Positions 43,215-53,160 of a DNA stretch of 64,000 nucleotides are shown here, in pieces. Source of the stretch: SXNM01 sp964586155 (lineage in GTDB: Bacteria; Myxococcota_A; UBA9042); contig CAZPHC010000018.1 of the NCBI GenBank assembly GCA_964586155.1, positions 1-64,000 on the forward strand. Direction: 5' to 3'. The translations under genes and the position numbers were made by a program. The notes below the pieces were generated by a model. It had not been told where the DNA came from. It searched no databases and worked only from the letters and a program-made list of their open reading frames with translations. The first letter of the stretch is position 1, and each line of letters starts with the position of its first letter.

Positions 43215-46200
43215 ATGAGCACGATCGACAGCCCTGCCACCTCCACCGCGACGGCCGAAGGGCGGTCGCGCGCGCGACTGCGACCCGGGCTCGCCTGGGT
43301 GCTGTGCCTGCTGCAGGCGACGGCGGCAGGCTGCGGCAGCGACGACGTGGTCGCCGGCGGCCCGACGCAGGTCGGCGGCGACGGCGTCAGCGCGGGCGAC
43401 GGCAGCGTCGACGGCAGCGCCAACGACGCCGGCGGCGACGCCGCGGCCGATTCGCAGGCGGCCGACGGCCACAGCGGCGACGGCCAGGTCGGGGACGACA
43501 GCGTCGCGCCCGACAGCATCGGCCAAGACGGCATCGACCCCGACGACGTCGACCAAGACGGCGGCAGCACCGACGCGCCGCTCGACGTGGTCGCCTTGAC
43601 CCTGACGCCAGCGGCGATCTCGCTGCCGGTCGGTGGCCAGGTCACCTTCGTGCTCGACGCCAAGCTCGCGGACGGCAGCAGCGTCGACGCGAGCGCCATC
43701 GCCCAGTGGAGCTCGACCGCGCCAGGCATCGTCGGCGTCGCGCAAGGCGGCCAGGCGACCGCGCTGGCGGCGGGCAGCGCGGAGATCCGGGCCACGCTCG
43801 CGGGCAAGACGACGTCGGCCAAGGTCTCGGTCGTGCCGGCTGCCCTGGTCGCGCTCGAGATCCAGCCGGCGTCGTCGGTGCTGGTGGTCGGCGCGACCAA
43901 GCAGTTGGGCGCGGTCGGCACCTTCGCGGACGGCAGCCAGCAGAACCTCGGCCTCGTCGTCGGCTGGAGCTCCAGCGCCCCGGCCATCGCCGAGATCGGC
44001 GCCGACGGCACGATCGTGGCCAAGGCTGCGGGCACCGCGACGATCACGGCCAAGCTCGGCGAGGTCACGGCGACCGCCGAGGTCTCGATCCTGGGCCTGA
44101 AGCCGGTCGAGCTGGTGATCGAGCCCGTCGATCCGACGCTGCCGGTAGGGGCATCGCTCAAGTTCAGCGCGATCGCGGGCTTCGAAGACGGCAGCAAGGC
44201 CGACGTGTCGACCGCAGCGACCTGGACCTCGAGCGCGCCGGACGTGGCCAAGTTCGCCACCAACGGCAAGGACGGCCAGGACGGCACGATCACGACCCTC
44301 GCCGGCGGCAGCGCCATCGTCATGGCCGAGTTCGCCGGCCTGCAAGCGACGCGCATCGTCACCGTCATCACGCCGGTGCTGCAGACACTGACGATCGACC
44401 CGGCCAGCGCCACCCTCGCCGCCGGTGGCGCGCTGCAGCTCAAGGTGCTGGGCACCTGGCAGGACGGCAGCAGCAGCGACCTGACCAGCAGCGCCACCTT
44501 CGCCGCCTCGCCCTCGGGCGTCGTCAGCGTCAGCAACGCGCCCGGCAGCCAGGGCAAGATCCTGGCGATCGCGCCCGGCGAGGCCAAGGTCAGCGCCAGC
44601 TTCGGCGGCAAGCTGGCCGAGGCCACGATCACCGTCAGCAAGGCGACGCTGCAGGCGCTGGCGATCAGCCCGGCGCAGCCGAGCGTGCCCAAGGGCGTGA
44701 CGGTGCAGCTGGTGGCGCTGGCGACGCTCTCGGACGGCTCGATCGAGGACGTCACCGAGGCCGTGGTCTGGGCGTCGTCGGCGCCGACGATCGCGACGAT
44801 CTCGTCCAGCGGCAAGACCGCCGGCCAGGCCAGCGCGCTCGCCGTCGGCCAGAGCACGATCACCGCCTCGCTCGACGGCAAGGTCGCCACGGCGACGCTC
44901 TTTGTCAGCGCTGCGGCCCTGACCGGCGTCGCGGTGACGCCCGCGACCAACGCGCTCGAGGTCGGCGCCAAGGTGCAGCTCACCGCGACCGCCAGCTACT
45001 CCGACGGGGCCAAGGTCGACGTCACCGCCTCGGCCAGCTGGAAGAGCGCCAACACCACCGTCGCCGAGGTCGCCAACGCCGCCGGCAGCCAGGGCCAGGT
45101 CAGCGCCAAGGCCGAGGGCAGCACCACGATCACCGCGACGATCGGCGGCGTCAGCGGCCAGGCGACGGTCACGGTCAAGGCGCCGACGCTGACGGAGCTG
45201 CAGATCGGCCCGATCAACCCGCAGCGCAAGGCCGGCGAGCAGCTGCAGTTCTTCGTCACCGCGGTCTACAGCAACGGCGCGACGCAGAACGTGACGTTCC
45301 AGGCCGAGTGGAAGAGCGCCAACACCAACGTCGCCACGGTCGGCAACAGCGCGGCCGGCGGCGGACCGGGCGGCGGCGCCAACCAGAAGGGCCGCTGCCA
45401 GGCCAAGGCCGCCGGCAAGGCCGAGATCAGCGCCACCTTTGGCGGCAAGACCGCGACGACCACGCTGACCGTGACCGATCCGGAGCTCGTCGCGCTGCAG
45501 ATCTCGCCGGCCTATTGGGAGATGAACGCCGGCACGCCAATGCAGCTGCAGGCGATCGCCATCTACTCCGACGACAGCTCGCAGAACGTGACCTTCCAAG
45601 CGCAGTGGAGCTCGGCTGACACCAAGATCGCCAACGTCGGCAACGCCGGCGGCGGCGGCCCCGGCGGCGGTGGCCCGGGCGGCGGTGCGCTACCCAAGGG
45701 CCGCATCATCGCGATGACGCCCGGCACGGTGCAGATCAGCGCGACGTTCCAGGGCGTCGTCGGCAAGGCGACGATCGTGGTCAAGCCGGCCGTGCCGACG
45801 GGGATCTCGCTCTTCCCCGGCACGCAGAGCTGCGCGCCCGGCCAGTTCCGCCAGCTCGAGGCGACGCTGATCTACTCGGACGGCAGCTCGCTACCGATCA
45901 CCCAGGCCGCCACCTTCACCAGCTCGTCCCAGGCCGTGGCCGCCGCGCTCAACGGCCAGGGCCAGAAGGGCTTCGTCCAATGCCTGAGCCCCGGCAAGGC
46001 CACGATCAAGGCCACCTTCCAGGGCTACGCGGCCGAGGTCGCCATCGACGTCTCGGCCGCCACGCTCGAGTCGATCGCCATCGCGCCGGGCGCCGTGACG
46101 GTCGCCGCCGGCGTGCCGGTGCCGCTGCAGGTCACGGCCTACTACAGCGACGGCACCAGCCAGCCCGTCAACGGCCAGGCGACGCTGACGTCGTCGGACG

Positions 46201-47144
46201 CCAAGGTCGCGGTCGTCATCGACGCCGGCCCGCTCTCGGGCGTGGTGCAGACCCTCTCGGCCGGCCAGGCGACGATCACGGCCGCGTACGGCGGCAAGAA
46301 GGCGACGGCGGCCATCACGGTCACGGCGGCGACCGTCGTCGAGATCCAGGTCACGCCGGCGTCACCCGCGGTGGCGCCCGGCACCTGGGTCAAGTTCGAG
46401 GCCGTGGCCGTGATGAGCGACAACACCGTGCAGCAGGTGACGAACCTCGCGTCCTGGGCCAGCTCGGCCACCAGCGTCGCGGCGATCGACAACACGCCGC
46501 AGGGCTTCGGCAAGGGCCTCTGCCAGGCGATCAGCGCGGGATCGTCGACCATCAGCGCGACCTGGGGCGGCAAGACCGGCAAGAGCGTGCTCACCGTCAA
46601 CGCGGCGACGCTGGTCGAGATCCAGGTCACGCCCTTCGCCGCGACGCTGCCGATCGGCTTCCTGACCATCTTCAAGGCCACGGGCATCTACTCGGACTTC
46701 ACGACGCAGGACCTCACGCCCATCGTCTCGTGGTCGTCGAGCAAGCCGGCCATCGCGTCGGTCGCCTCGACGCTCGGCACCAAGGGCCAGGTCACGCCGC
46801 TGGCGGCCGGCAACGCCGAGATCGTCGCGACCTACCAGGGCAAGGCCGGCAAGGCGGCGATCGTCGTCACCGACGCCAAGCTGCAGAGCATCAGCGTCAG
46901 CCCGGCCAGCGGCAGCGTCGGCGTCGGCAAGTCGATCGCGCTCCAGGCGACCGGCACCTTCGCCGGCGGCTTGCAGCTCGACCTGACGGACTACGCGACC
47001 TGGCTGACGCAGCCGGCCGGCGTGGTCGCGATCAGCAACGCCCAGGGCAGCAAGGGCCAGGCCTTCGGCCTCGCCAAGGGCGAAGCGACGGTCCAGGCGA
47101 TCCGCGACGGCGTCACGGGCACGGCGAAGATCGCGGTCCAATAG
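43215..47144 (+). CDS. Lipoprotein with 13 bacterial Ig-like (BIG2-type) repeats
   Basis: The 1309-residue protein has a signal ending LLQATAAGCGS (lipid-attached Cys40) and an acidic tether to about residue 115. Thirteen tandem Ig-like domains of roughly 85-100 residues follow. Each starts with a line like LTPAAISLPVGGQVTF or ISPAQPSVPKGVTVQL and contains W-S-S followed by AxGxAxIxA. Two domains (7 and 8) carry glycine-rich inserts. Such stacks form rigid rods for adhesion or surface display. GAGGA nine bases upstream supports ATG 43215. Its 3' end overlaps the convergent gene by 32 bases. Confidence 0.85.
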   Translation: MSTIDSPATSTATAEGRSRARLRPGLAWVLCLLQATAAGCGSDDVVAGGPTQVGGDGVSAGDGSVDGSANDAGGDAAADSQAADGHSGDGQVGDDSVAPDSIGQDGIDPDDVDQDGGSTDAPLDVVALTLTPAAISLPVGGQVTFVLDAKLADGSSVDASAIAQWSSTAPGIVGVAQGGQATALAAGSAEIRATLAGKTTSAKVSVVPAALVALEIQPASSVLVVGATKQLGAVGTFADGSQQNLGLVVGWSSSAPAIAEIGADGTIVAKAAGTATITAKLGEVTATAEVSILGLKPVELVIEPVDPTLPVGASLKFSAIAGFEDGSKADVSTAATWTSSAPDVAKFATNGKDGQDGTITTLAGGSAIVMAEFAGLQATRIVTVITPVLQTLTIDPASATLAAGGALQLKVLGTWQDGSSSDLTSSATFAASPSGVVSVSNAPGSQGKILAIAPGEAKVSASFGGKLAEATITVSKATLQALAISPAQPSVPKGVTVQLVALATLSDGSIEDVTEAVVWASSAPTIATISSSGKTAGQASALAVGQSTITASLDGKVATATLFVSAAALTGVAVTPATNALEVGAKVQLTATASYSDGAKVDVTASASWKSANTTVAEVANAAGSQGQVSAKAEGSTTITATIGGVSGQATVTVKAPTLTELQIGPINPQRKAGEQLQFFVTAVYSNGATQNVTFQAEWKSANTNVATVGNSAAGGGPGGGANQKGRCQAKAAGKAEISATFGGKTATTTLTVTDPELVALQISPAYWEMNAGTPMQLQAIAIYSDDSSQNVTFQAQWSSADTKIANVGNAGGGGPGGGGPGGGALPKGRIIAMTPGTVQISATFQGVVGKATIVVKPAVPTGISLFPGTQSCAPGQFRQLEATLIYSDGSSLPITQAATFTSSSQAVAAALNGQGQKGFVQCLSPGKATIKATFQGYAAEVAIDVSAATLESIAIAPGAVTVAAGVPVPLQVTAYYSDGTSQPVNGQATLTSSDAKVAVVIDAGPLSGVVQTLSAGQATITAAYGGKKATAAITVTAATVVEIQVTPASPAVAPGTWVKFEAVAVMSDNTVQQVTNLASWASSATSVAAIDNTPQGFGKGLCQAISAGSSTISATWGGKTGKSVLTVNAATLVEIQVTPFAATLPIGFLTIFKATGIYSDFTTQDLTPIVSWSSSKPAIASVASTLGTKGQVTPLAAGNAEIVATYQGKAGKAAIVVTDAKLQSISVSPASGSVGVGKSIALQATGTFAGGLQLDLTDYATWLTQPAGVVAISNAQGSKGQAFGLAKGEATVQAIRDGVTGTAKIAVQ

Positions 47145-48924
47145 CGCGGCGCGACCAGCGCAGCAGCCCGAGCGCCAGCGCCATCAACCACAGCCACGCA
47201 GCTGCCGGGCCACGGCCGGTGGTACCGCCGGCGCTGCAGCCCGACGAAGGCGCAGGCGCGAAGTTGCCGCTGCCGCCGCCATCGACGGCGCCGGCGCCGC
47301 TGGCGACGTCGGTGCCGACGCCAGACGCTGCGTCGCCCGCCGTGCTTGCGCGGGTGTCGGTCGAGCCGGCCGCAGTGTCGCCGCCGGTGCCGCCGCTGCC
47401 GCCGCTGCCACCCGTGCCGCCTCCAGCCGTGTCCGGCTCGCTGCTGCCGGCGTCGGGCTTGGCCGTCCCCGTGCCGCCGGCGTCCGGCGTCGCCGGGATC
47501 GTGGCTGGATCGACGCAGCTCAGGCCGTGGCAGACCCAGCCGTCGCCGCAGGGGCCAGCCTTGGCGAAGTGGACGCAGTTGGCGCCCTTGCAGGTGTCGC
47601 TGGTGCAGGGGTTGCCGTCATCGCAGGCGTTGGCGTCCTCGACGTGGCTGCACGCGCCGGTGGCGCCGTCGCAGGTGTCGATGGTGCAGGCGAGGCCGTC
47701 GTCACAGGCCGTGGCGTTGCCAGGGACGCAGCTGCCGCCGACGCAGGCCTCGCCGACGGTGCAGGCGTTGCCGTCGTCGCAGACCTTGGCCGCGCCCGGC
47801 GCGCAGCCACCGCCCTTGCAGGCGTCGCCCACGGTGCACGGATCGCCGTCGTCGCAAGCCTTGACCGCGCCCGAGACGCAGGAGCCGCCCTTGCAGGCGT
47901 CGCCGACGGTGCAGGCGTTGCCGTCGTCGCAGCCGGCGCTGTTGGCGACGTGGGTGCAGACGCCCTTGGCGCTGTCGCAAGCGTCAGCGGTGCAGCCATT
48001 GCCATCGTCGCACGACTTCGGGCAGGTCGGCGTCGGCGCGACGCAGCTGGCCTTGGTCGACGACGAGGCCTTGCAGCTGCTGCCGACCGCGCAGGCCTTG
48101 GCCGTGATCTTGCCGTCGTCGCAGGTCGCGAGCTTGCCATCGGGCAGGCAGACGGTGGCCGTGCCCTTGTTCGGGCACATGCCGAAGACGCAGCGCAGGC
48201 CGAGGTCGTCGTTGACGCACTTGCTGCCGTAGGCGCCGCAGTCGCCCTTGTTGCACTTGGCGTCGATCATGACGTTGCCGTCGCATTTGGCGGTGCAGGT
48301 CGTGGTGTCGACCAGCAGCTTGCGCTGCAGCGCCTCGTAGGACGAGCTCACAGAGCGCAGGCCGTACTTGCAGCCCGAGACGCAGCTCGCACACTCCCAG
48401 GCCCAGACCGAGCCCCAGGGGTCGCCCTTCTCGTACAGGAAGATGTGGCCGGCGCCGTTGGTGTTGTAGTTGAACGCGTCGGCGATCTTGGCCGACCCGC
48501 GCGAGATATGGTTCCACCACGTCGAGTTGGCCTTGAACATCGCGGTGTTGTACGGGTGGTAGTAGGTCTCGAGCGCGGTCGGCTTGTCGATCTGCCACGC
48601 CTTGCCGAGAAAACCCGAGCAATCCGCGCCCCACAGGCCCGTGTGCGAGCAATTCGGGCACCCGGAGCTGCCGTTGGGGATGCACTTGCCCTTGTTGGCG
48701 AGGTCGCCCGGCTTCCATTTGGCGCCGCCCCACCAATACGAGAAGCCCGGCACGGTCTTGGCGATCGCGACGATCTCGGCGCGGCTCATGGACTTCGGCG
48801 CGGCGGCGGCCGACGCAGGTCGCATCAGGGCACACGCCACCAACGCGGCGAGCAGCAGCAGCGAGGGCCGGGCGGGCAGGAGGCGCGCAGGAACCCGGGG
48901 CGAATCGGTCGTCGTGCGCTTCAT
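47113..48924 (-). CDS. Exported NlpC/P60-like protein with Cys repeats and MYXO-CTERM-like tail
   Basis: The 603-residue protein has a signal peptide (to about 42, ASAAAAPKS). An NlpC/P60-like domain with catalytic-type Cys in WGADCSGFLGKAW and a His in AGHIFLYEKG follows. Next come several Cys-rich repeats of the form CDDGNACTVGDACKGGSC, a Gly/Thr/Asp-rich linker, and a C-terminal signal of Cys (SSGCSAGG), a hydrophobic helix (AAAWLWLMALALGLL) and a basic end (RWSRR), as in MYXO-CTERM proteins anchored on the myxobacterial surface. Probably a cell-wall peptidase or related enzyme. Its ATG overlaps the upstream TGA. Confidence 0.85.
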   Translation of the reverse strand: MKRTTTDSPRVPARLLPARPSLLLLAALVACALMRPASAAAAPKSMSRAEIVAIAKTVPGFSYWWGGAKWKPGDLANKGKCIPNGSSGCPNCSHTGLWGADCSGFLGKAWQIDKPTALETYYHPYNTAMFKANSTWWNHISRGSAKIADAFNYNTNGAGHIFLYEKGDPWGSVWAWECASCVSGCKYGLRSVSSSYEALQRKLLVDTTTCTAKCDGNVMIDAKCNKGDCGAYGSKCVNDDLGLRCVFGMCPNKGTATVCLPDGKLATCDDGKITAKACAVGSSCKASSSTKASCVAPTPTCPKSCDDGNGCTADACDSAKGVCTHVANSAGCDDGNACTVGDACKGGSCVSGAVKACDDGDPCTVGDACKGGGCAPGAAKVCDDGNACTVGEACVGGSCVPGNATACDDGLACTIDTCDGATGACSHVEDANACDDGNPCTSDTCKGANCVHFAKAGPCGDGWVCHGLSCVDPATIPATPDAGGTGTAKPDAGSSEPDTAGGGTGGSGGSGGTGGDTAAGSTDTRASTAGDAASGVGTDVASGAGAVDGGGSGNFAPAPSSGCSAGGTTGRGPAAAWLWLMALALGLLRWSRRAIGPRSSPCP

Positions 48925-50147
48925 CGTTGCCACCTCTCGACGACGATGCCGTCGTGGCGGCGGGCGAGGTGCCAGAGGCCGCCGTCGGCGCCGGCGCCGA
49001 AGGTGCGCGCCTGCTCGTGCGGCCCCTGCTCCAACGTGGCGCTGCCGCGGTGGTCGACGCCGCCGTTGCGACCGAGCAGCACGACGTCGAGGCCCTCGGC
49101 CACGATCTGGCCGCCGTCGCGTTCGCGCAACGTGTTGGCCGCGACCCAGACCTCGCCGTGGCCGTTGTCTTCGACCGCACGCAGGGCGAACACCGGGTGG
49201 GCGAAGCGGGCACCGACGCGGAAGGTCGGCTCCATCGTCTCGGCCGCGGACGCCGCCAGCGAACGGCCGCTGACGAAGACGTGGTCGCCCAGGCGCTCGG
49301 CCGAGAGACCGAACCGCCCCTGCTGGTCCGGTCGGCCGGGCATCCGCAGGCCGATGCCGACGCGACCGCCATCCAGGCCGCCGAGACGGTGGCAACGCTC
49401 GTGCGCCCACTCGACCCAGACGCCGCCCTGGTGGACGAACAGGCCGGTGATGCCGCCGCCAAACGCCAGGCCGCTCGGCCCGGGGGCCGCCTCGGGGTCG
49501 AAGACGGCGCCGCCGTCGCCGCGGATGTCCATGCGCCAGCGCTCGCCGCTGCGGCCGGGGGTCAGGGCCACCACCGCGCCGTCGACCTGCCGATCGAGCA
49601 CCAGCAGCGTCGGCGCGACGGCGTCGAGGTCGTCGAGCGCGAGATCGTAGGGATCGGCCAGCGCGACGGGCGTGTCGTCGACCAGGGTCGCGGCCTCGCC
49701 GACGCCTTGCAGGCGCACCACGCGGCCGTTGACCTGGTCGAGGATCCAGAGCCCAGTGGCGCCGGCGGCGATCGCCATCGGCGCGGTCGGGTTCTGCTCG
49801 GAGCCTTCGTGCTTGCCCAACGCGCGCGGCCCGTTGCCCCAGGCCAGCGTCGTCACGAGCTTGCGATCGCGGGCGTTGGGTTCGAGCGCCTCCGGCTTCT
49901 CGTCACGCCAGACGCCGCGGCCTGCGACCGGAGACACAGGCGCGACGGCCGCCTTGGTCTGCGCGGGCGCGGACGGCCCGGTCGCCAGGGCGATCGGGGC
50001 GGCGGCCAACACGGCCGGTGGCGTCGGGTTCGAGCAGGCGGCGAGGCTGGCGACGAGCGCGGCGCTCGTCACCGCGCGCGCACCGTGCCAACGGCCAGCT
50101 GCGCGGCGTCTCCGTGCGTCAGGCTGGGGGGACATCCAGTCGGGCAT
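48921..50147 (-). CDS. Lipoprotein with beta-propeller-like repeats, coupled to the NlpC-like gene
   Basis: The 408-residue protein has a signal with lipobox LVASLAACSNP. The body contains short beta-sheet repeats (GLWILDQVNGRVVRLQG, LLVLDRQVDGAVVAL, GGLWHLARRHDG) resembling NHL/SMP-30-type propeller blades. Its TGA overlaps the ATG of the NlpC-like gene (ATGA), so both are made together and may form a surface pair. GGAGG six bases upstream supports ATG 50147. Function not known. Confidence 0.7.
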   Translation of the reverse strand: MPDWMSPQPDARRRRAAGRWHGARAVTSAALVASLAACSNPTPPAVLAAAPIALATGPSAPAQTKAAVAPVSPVAGRGVWRDEKPEALEPNARDRKLVTTLAWGNGPRALGKHEGSEQNPTAPMAIAAGATGLWILDQVNGRVVRLQGVGEAATLVDDTPVALADPYDLALDDLDAVAPTLLVLDRQVDGAVVALTPGRSGERWRMDIRGDGGAVFDPEAAPGPSGLAFGGGITGLFVHQGGVWVEWAHERCHRLGGLDGGRVGIGLRMPGRPDQQGRFGLSAERLGDHVFVSGRSLAASAAETMEPTFRVGARFAHPVFALRAVEDNGHGEVWVAANTLRERDGGQIVAEGLDVVLLGRNGGVDHRGSATLEQGPHEQARTFGAGADGGLWHLARRHDGIVVERWQR

Positions 50148-50391
50148 CGGAACCTCCTCGAACGAGGCCAGGAGACTCGGTGCATTGTCGCTGCCTGACA
50201 AGGCATTTCGCGCCATGCGCGCGAGTCCTGGGGTGCTGTCGCCTCGGCGGGGCCGCGGCGACGGCCGCGCGTCGAGGGCCGCAGCGCCGCGCGCGGTTGC
50301 CAAAGGCGGCAGGGCCGCGCCACGCTGGGGACCGCGCCGCCGCCGCCACCCGCCGCCGCGTGCGCGGCGCCCGGCGCAACAGGAGCCCCCG
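50148..50391. other. Divergent intergenic region with a small inverted repeat
   Basis: These 244 bases lie between a lipoprotein gene and polA. They contain TGCCT-gaca-AGGCA (50192-50205), a 5-bp inverted repeat. A TTGTCA-like -35 exists on the minus strand but without a good -10. Confidence 0.4.
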
Positions 50392-53145
50392 ATGAAGCTC
50401 GTCCTGGTCGATGGCAACAACCACATCTTTCGCGCGTTCTTCGCCATCCGGAACATGTCGCGCGCCGACGGCATGGCGACCAACGCGGTCTACGGCTTCG
50501 TCATGATGCTCGAAGGCCTGCTGCGCGACGAGAAACCCGACGCCATCGCCGTCGCCTTCGACATCAGCAAGAGCTCGTTCCGCACCGCGCTCTACCCGGA
50601 GTACAAGGCGCATCGCTCGCCGACGCCCGAAGACCTGCGGCCGCAGCTGCCGTGGGTGCGCGACGTCGTGCGGGCCTTTGGCATCCCCGTGCTCGAGTTC
50701 GACGGCTGGGAGGCCGACGACGTGCTCGCCACGCTGGCCTGCCACGCCGCCGACGACGGCGCCCAGGTGACGATCGTCTCGACCGACAAGGACCTGATGC
50801 AGCTCGTCGACGGCCGCATCGAGATGCTCGACACGATGAAGGGCCTGCGCTACGGCCCGGCCCAGGTCGAGGAGAAGTGGGGCGTCCCGCCGAACAAGCT
50901 CATCGAATTCCAAGCGCTCTGCGGCGACACCTCCGACAACATCCCGGGCGTCGCCGGCATCGGCCCCAAGGGCGCGGCCAAGCTGATCCAGGAGCACGGC
51001 AGCCTCGACGGCGTCTACGCGGCGATCGACGGCATCCAGGGCAAGCTGCGCGAGAACCTCGAACAATCGCGCGACAACGCCTACCTCTCGCGCCAGCTCG
51101 TGACGCTGCGCCGTGACGTGCCGCTCGAGCTGGACTGGGAGTCGCTGCGCATCAGCCCGCCGGACGTCGCGACGCTGCGGCAGATCTACACCGACCTCGA
51201 CTTCCGCAGCCTGCTGGCGCGCCTGCCGGCCGACGTCACGGCTGACGCCGCCGCGGCGCCCGCCGAGTCGCTCGAGCGCGGCGGCGACACGCTCGTGACC
51301 GACGCCAAGGCGCTCACGGCGATGGTCGCGGCCCTGCGCGCGGCTGGCAGCTTCAGCTTCGACACCGAGACGACCGGCCTCGACCCCTGGAGCGATACGC
51401 TGGTCGGGCTCTCGTTCGCCATCGGCAAGAGCCGCTCGTACTACGTCCCGGTCGGCCACCTGCTGCACGACGCGGGGCCCGTCGCCGCCGGCGGCCAGAT
51501 GGACCTGCTCGCGCCGCCGAGCAAGCCCGAGCGCGACCCGCGCCAGCTGCCGCTGCAGACAGTGCTGGACGCCATCGGACCGTTGATGGCTGACGCCAGC
51601 GTCGGCAAGCGCGCGCAGCACGCCAAGTTCGACATCCAGATGCTCGCGGCCGCCGGCGTGCAGGTCGCCGGCCTGGCCTTCGACCCGATGCTCGCGGACT
51701 ACCTGCTCGACCCCGGCACGCAGGGCGGCCACGGCCTCGACAGCCTCGCCGAGCGTTGGCTCGGTCACACCAACATCCACTACAAGGACTTGCAGGGCAC
51801 CCAAGGCGGCAAGGCCGGGTTCGCCGCGGTCGCCATCGACGACGCCGTCGCCTACGCCTGCGAGGACGCCCAGGTCGTCGAGGCGCTGACCGAGCGCATG
51901 GCCCCGCGTCTGGTCGAAGATGGCCTGGCGCCGCTGCTGACGGAGCTGGAGCTGCCGCTCGAGCTGGTGCTCGGACGCATGGAGATGCGCGGCGTCGCCA
52001 TCGACGTGCCGGCGCTCGAGGCGCTGTCGGCCGAGCTGCGCGAGCGGGCCCGCGCCGCCGAGGTGGAGGCGCACCACGTCGCGGGCCGCGCCTTCAACCT
52101 CGGCAGCCCGAAGCAGCTGGCGACCGTGCTCTTCACCGACCTCGGCCTCAAGCCGAAGAAGCGCACGGCCTCGGGCCCCTCGACCGACTCGTCGGTGCTC
52201 GAGCAGCTGCAGGACGAGCATCCGCTGCCGGGGCTGATCTTGGCCTGGCGCTCGCTGACCAAGCTCGAGGGCACCTACACCTCGGTGCTGCCCAAGCTCG
52301 TGCACCCCAAGACCGGTCGCGTCCACACCCGCTACAACCAGGCCGTCGCCGCGACCGGGCGCCTGAGCTCGACCGACCCGAACCTGCAGAACATTCCGGT
52401 GCGCAGCGAGGACGGCCGCAGGATCCGCGCCTGCTTCGTCGCCGAGCCCGGCAACGTCTTGATCTCGGCCGACTACTCGCAGATCGAGCTGCGCGTCCTG
52501 GCGCATCTCTGCGGAGATCCGGGCCTGCAGCAGGCGTTCCGCGACGGCGCCGACGTGCACGCCCGCACCGCGGCACAGCTCTTTGGCGTCGCCGAAGCCG
52601 AGGTGACGCGCGACCAGCGCGCGGCGGCCAAGACCGTGAACTTCGGCATCCTCTACGGCATGAGCGCCACCCGGCTCGCGCGCGAGCAGAAGATGAGCCG
52701 CAGCGAGGCCACAGCCCTGATCGAGCGCTATTTCTCGCGCTACCCGGCGATCGAGCAATGGAAGGAGCAGGCCCTGGCCGACGCGCGCAGCACCGGCGCG
52801 ACCCGCACCTTGCTCGGCCGCCTGCGCCGCCTGCCCGAGCTGCACAGCCAGAGCCGGATGTCGGTCGCCGGGGCCGAGCGCGTCGCGATCAACACGCCGG
52901 TGCAGGGCTCAGCCGCCGACATCATCAAGCTGGCGATGGTCGCGCTCGACCGGCGCCTCTCGCGTGAGCTGCCGGGGGCGCAGATCTTGCTGCAGGTCCA
53001 CGACGAGCTGCTGCTGGAGGCGCCGGAAGCGCAGGCCGAGGCGGCCGTGGCGATTTGCCGCGAGACGATGGAGACGGCGTTTGACCTCGCGGTGCCGCTC
53101 GAGGTCAACACGGGCGTCGGCCGCAACTGGCTGCAGGCCCACTAA
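50392..53145 (+). CDS. polA: DNA polymerase I
   Basis: The 917-residue, three-domain enzyme fills gaps and removes RNA primers. The N-terminal 5'-3' exonuclease starts LVLVDGNNHIFRAFFA and includes FDGWEADDVLATLA and GDTSDNIPGVAGIGPKGAAKLI. The 3'-5' proofreading domain appears active, with FSFDTETTGLDPW (D-x-E), HAKFDIQML and YACEDAQ. The polymerase domain has ATGRLSSTDPNLQNIPVR, SADYSQIELRVLAH, KTVNFGILYGMS and QVHDELLLE. AGGAG six bases upstream fixes ATG 50392. Confidence 0.97.
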   Translation: MKLVLVDGNNHIFRAFFAIRNMSRADGMATNAVYGFVMMLEGLLRDEKPDAIAVAFDISKSSFRTALYPEYKAHRSPTPEDLRPQLPWVRDVVRAFGIPVLEFDGWEADDVLATLACHAADDGAQVTIVSTDKDLMQLVDGRIEMLDTMKGLRYGPAQVEEKWGVPPNKLIEFQALCGDTSDNIPGVAGIGPKGAAKLIQEHGSLDGVYAAIDGIQGKLRENLEQSRDNAYLSRQLVTLRRDVPLELDWESLRISPPDVATLRQIYTDLDFRSLLARLPADVTADAAAAPAESLERGGDTLVTDAKALTAMVAALRAAGSFSFDTETTGLDPWSDTLVGLSFAIGKSRSYYVPVGHLLHDAGPVAAGGQMDLLAPPSKPERDPRQLPLQTVLDAIGPLMADASVGKRAQHAKFDIQMLAAAGVQVAGLAFDPMLADYLLDPGTQGGHGLDSLAERWLGHTNIHYKDLQGTQGGKAGFAAVAIDDAVAYACEDAQVVEALTERMAPRLVEDGLAPLLTELELPLELVLGRMEMRGVAIDVPALEALSAELRERARAAEVEAHHVAGRAFNLGSPKQLATVLFTDLGLKPKKRTASGPSTDSSVLEQLQDEHPLPGLILAWRSLTKLEGTYTSVLPKLVHPKTGRVHTRYNQAVAATGRLSSTDPNLQNIPVRSEDGRRIRACFVAEPGNVLISADYSQIELRVLAHLCGDPGLQQAFRDGADVHARTAAQLFGVAEAEVTRDQRAAAKTVNFGILYGMSATRLAREQKMSRSEATALIERYFSRYPAIEQWKEQALADARSTGATRTLLGRLRRLPELHSQSRMSVAGAERVAINTPVQGSAADIIKLAMVALDRRLSRELPGAQILLQVHDELLLEAPEAQAEAAVAICRETMETAFDLAVPLEVNTGVGRNWLQAH

Positions 53146-53160
53146 CGAGGCCCGCCGCCG

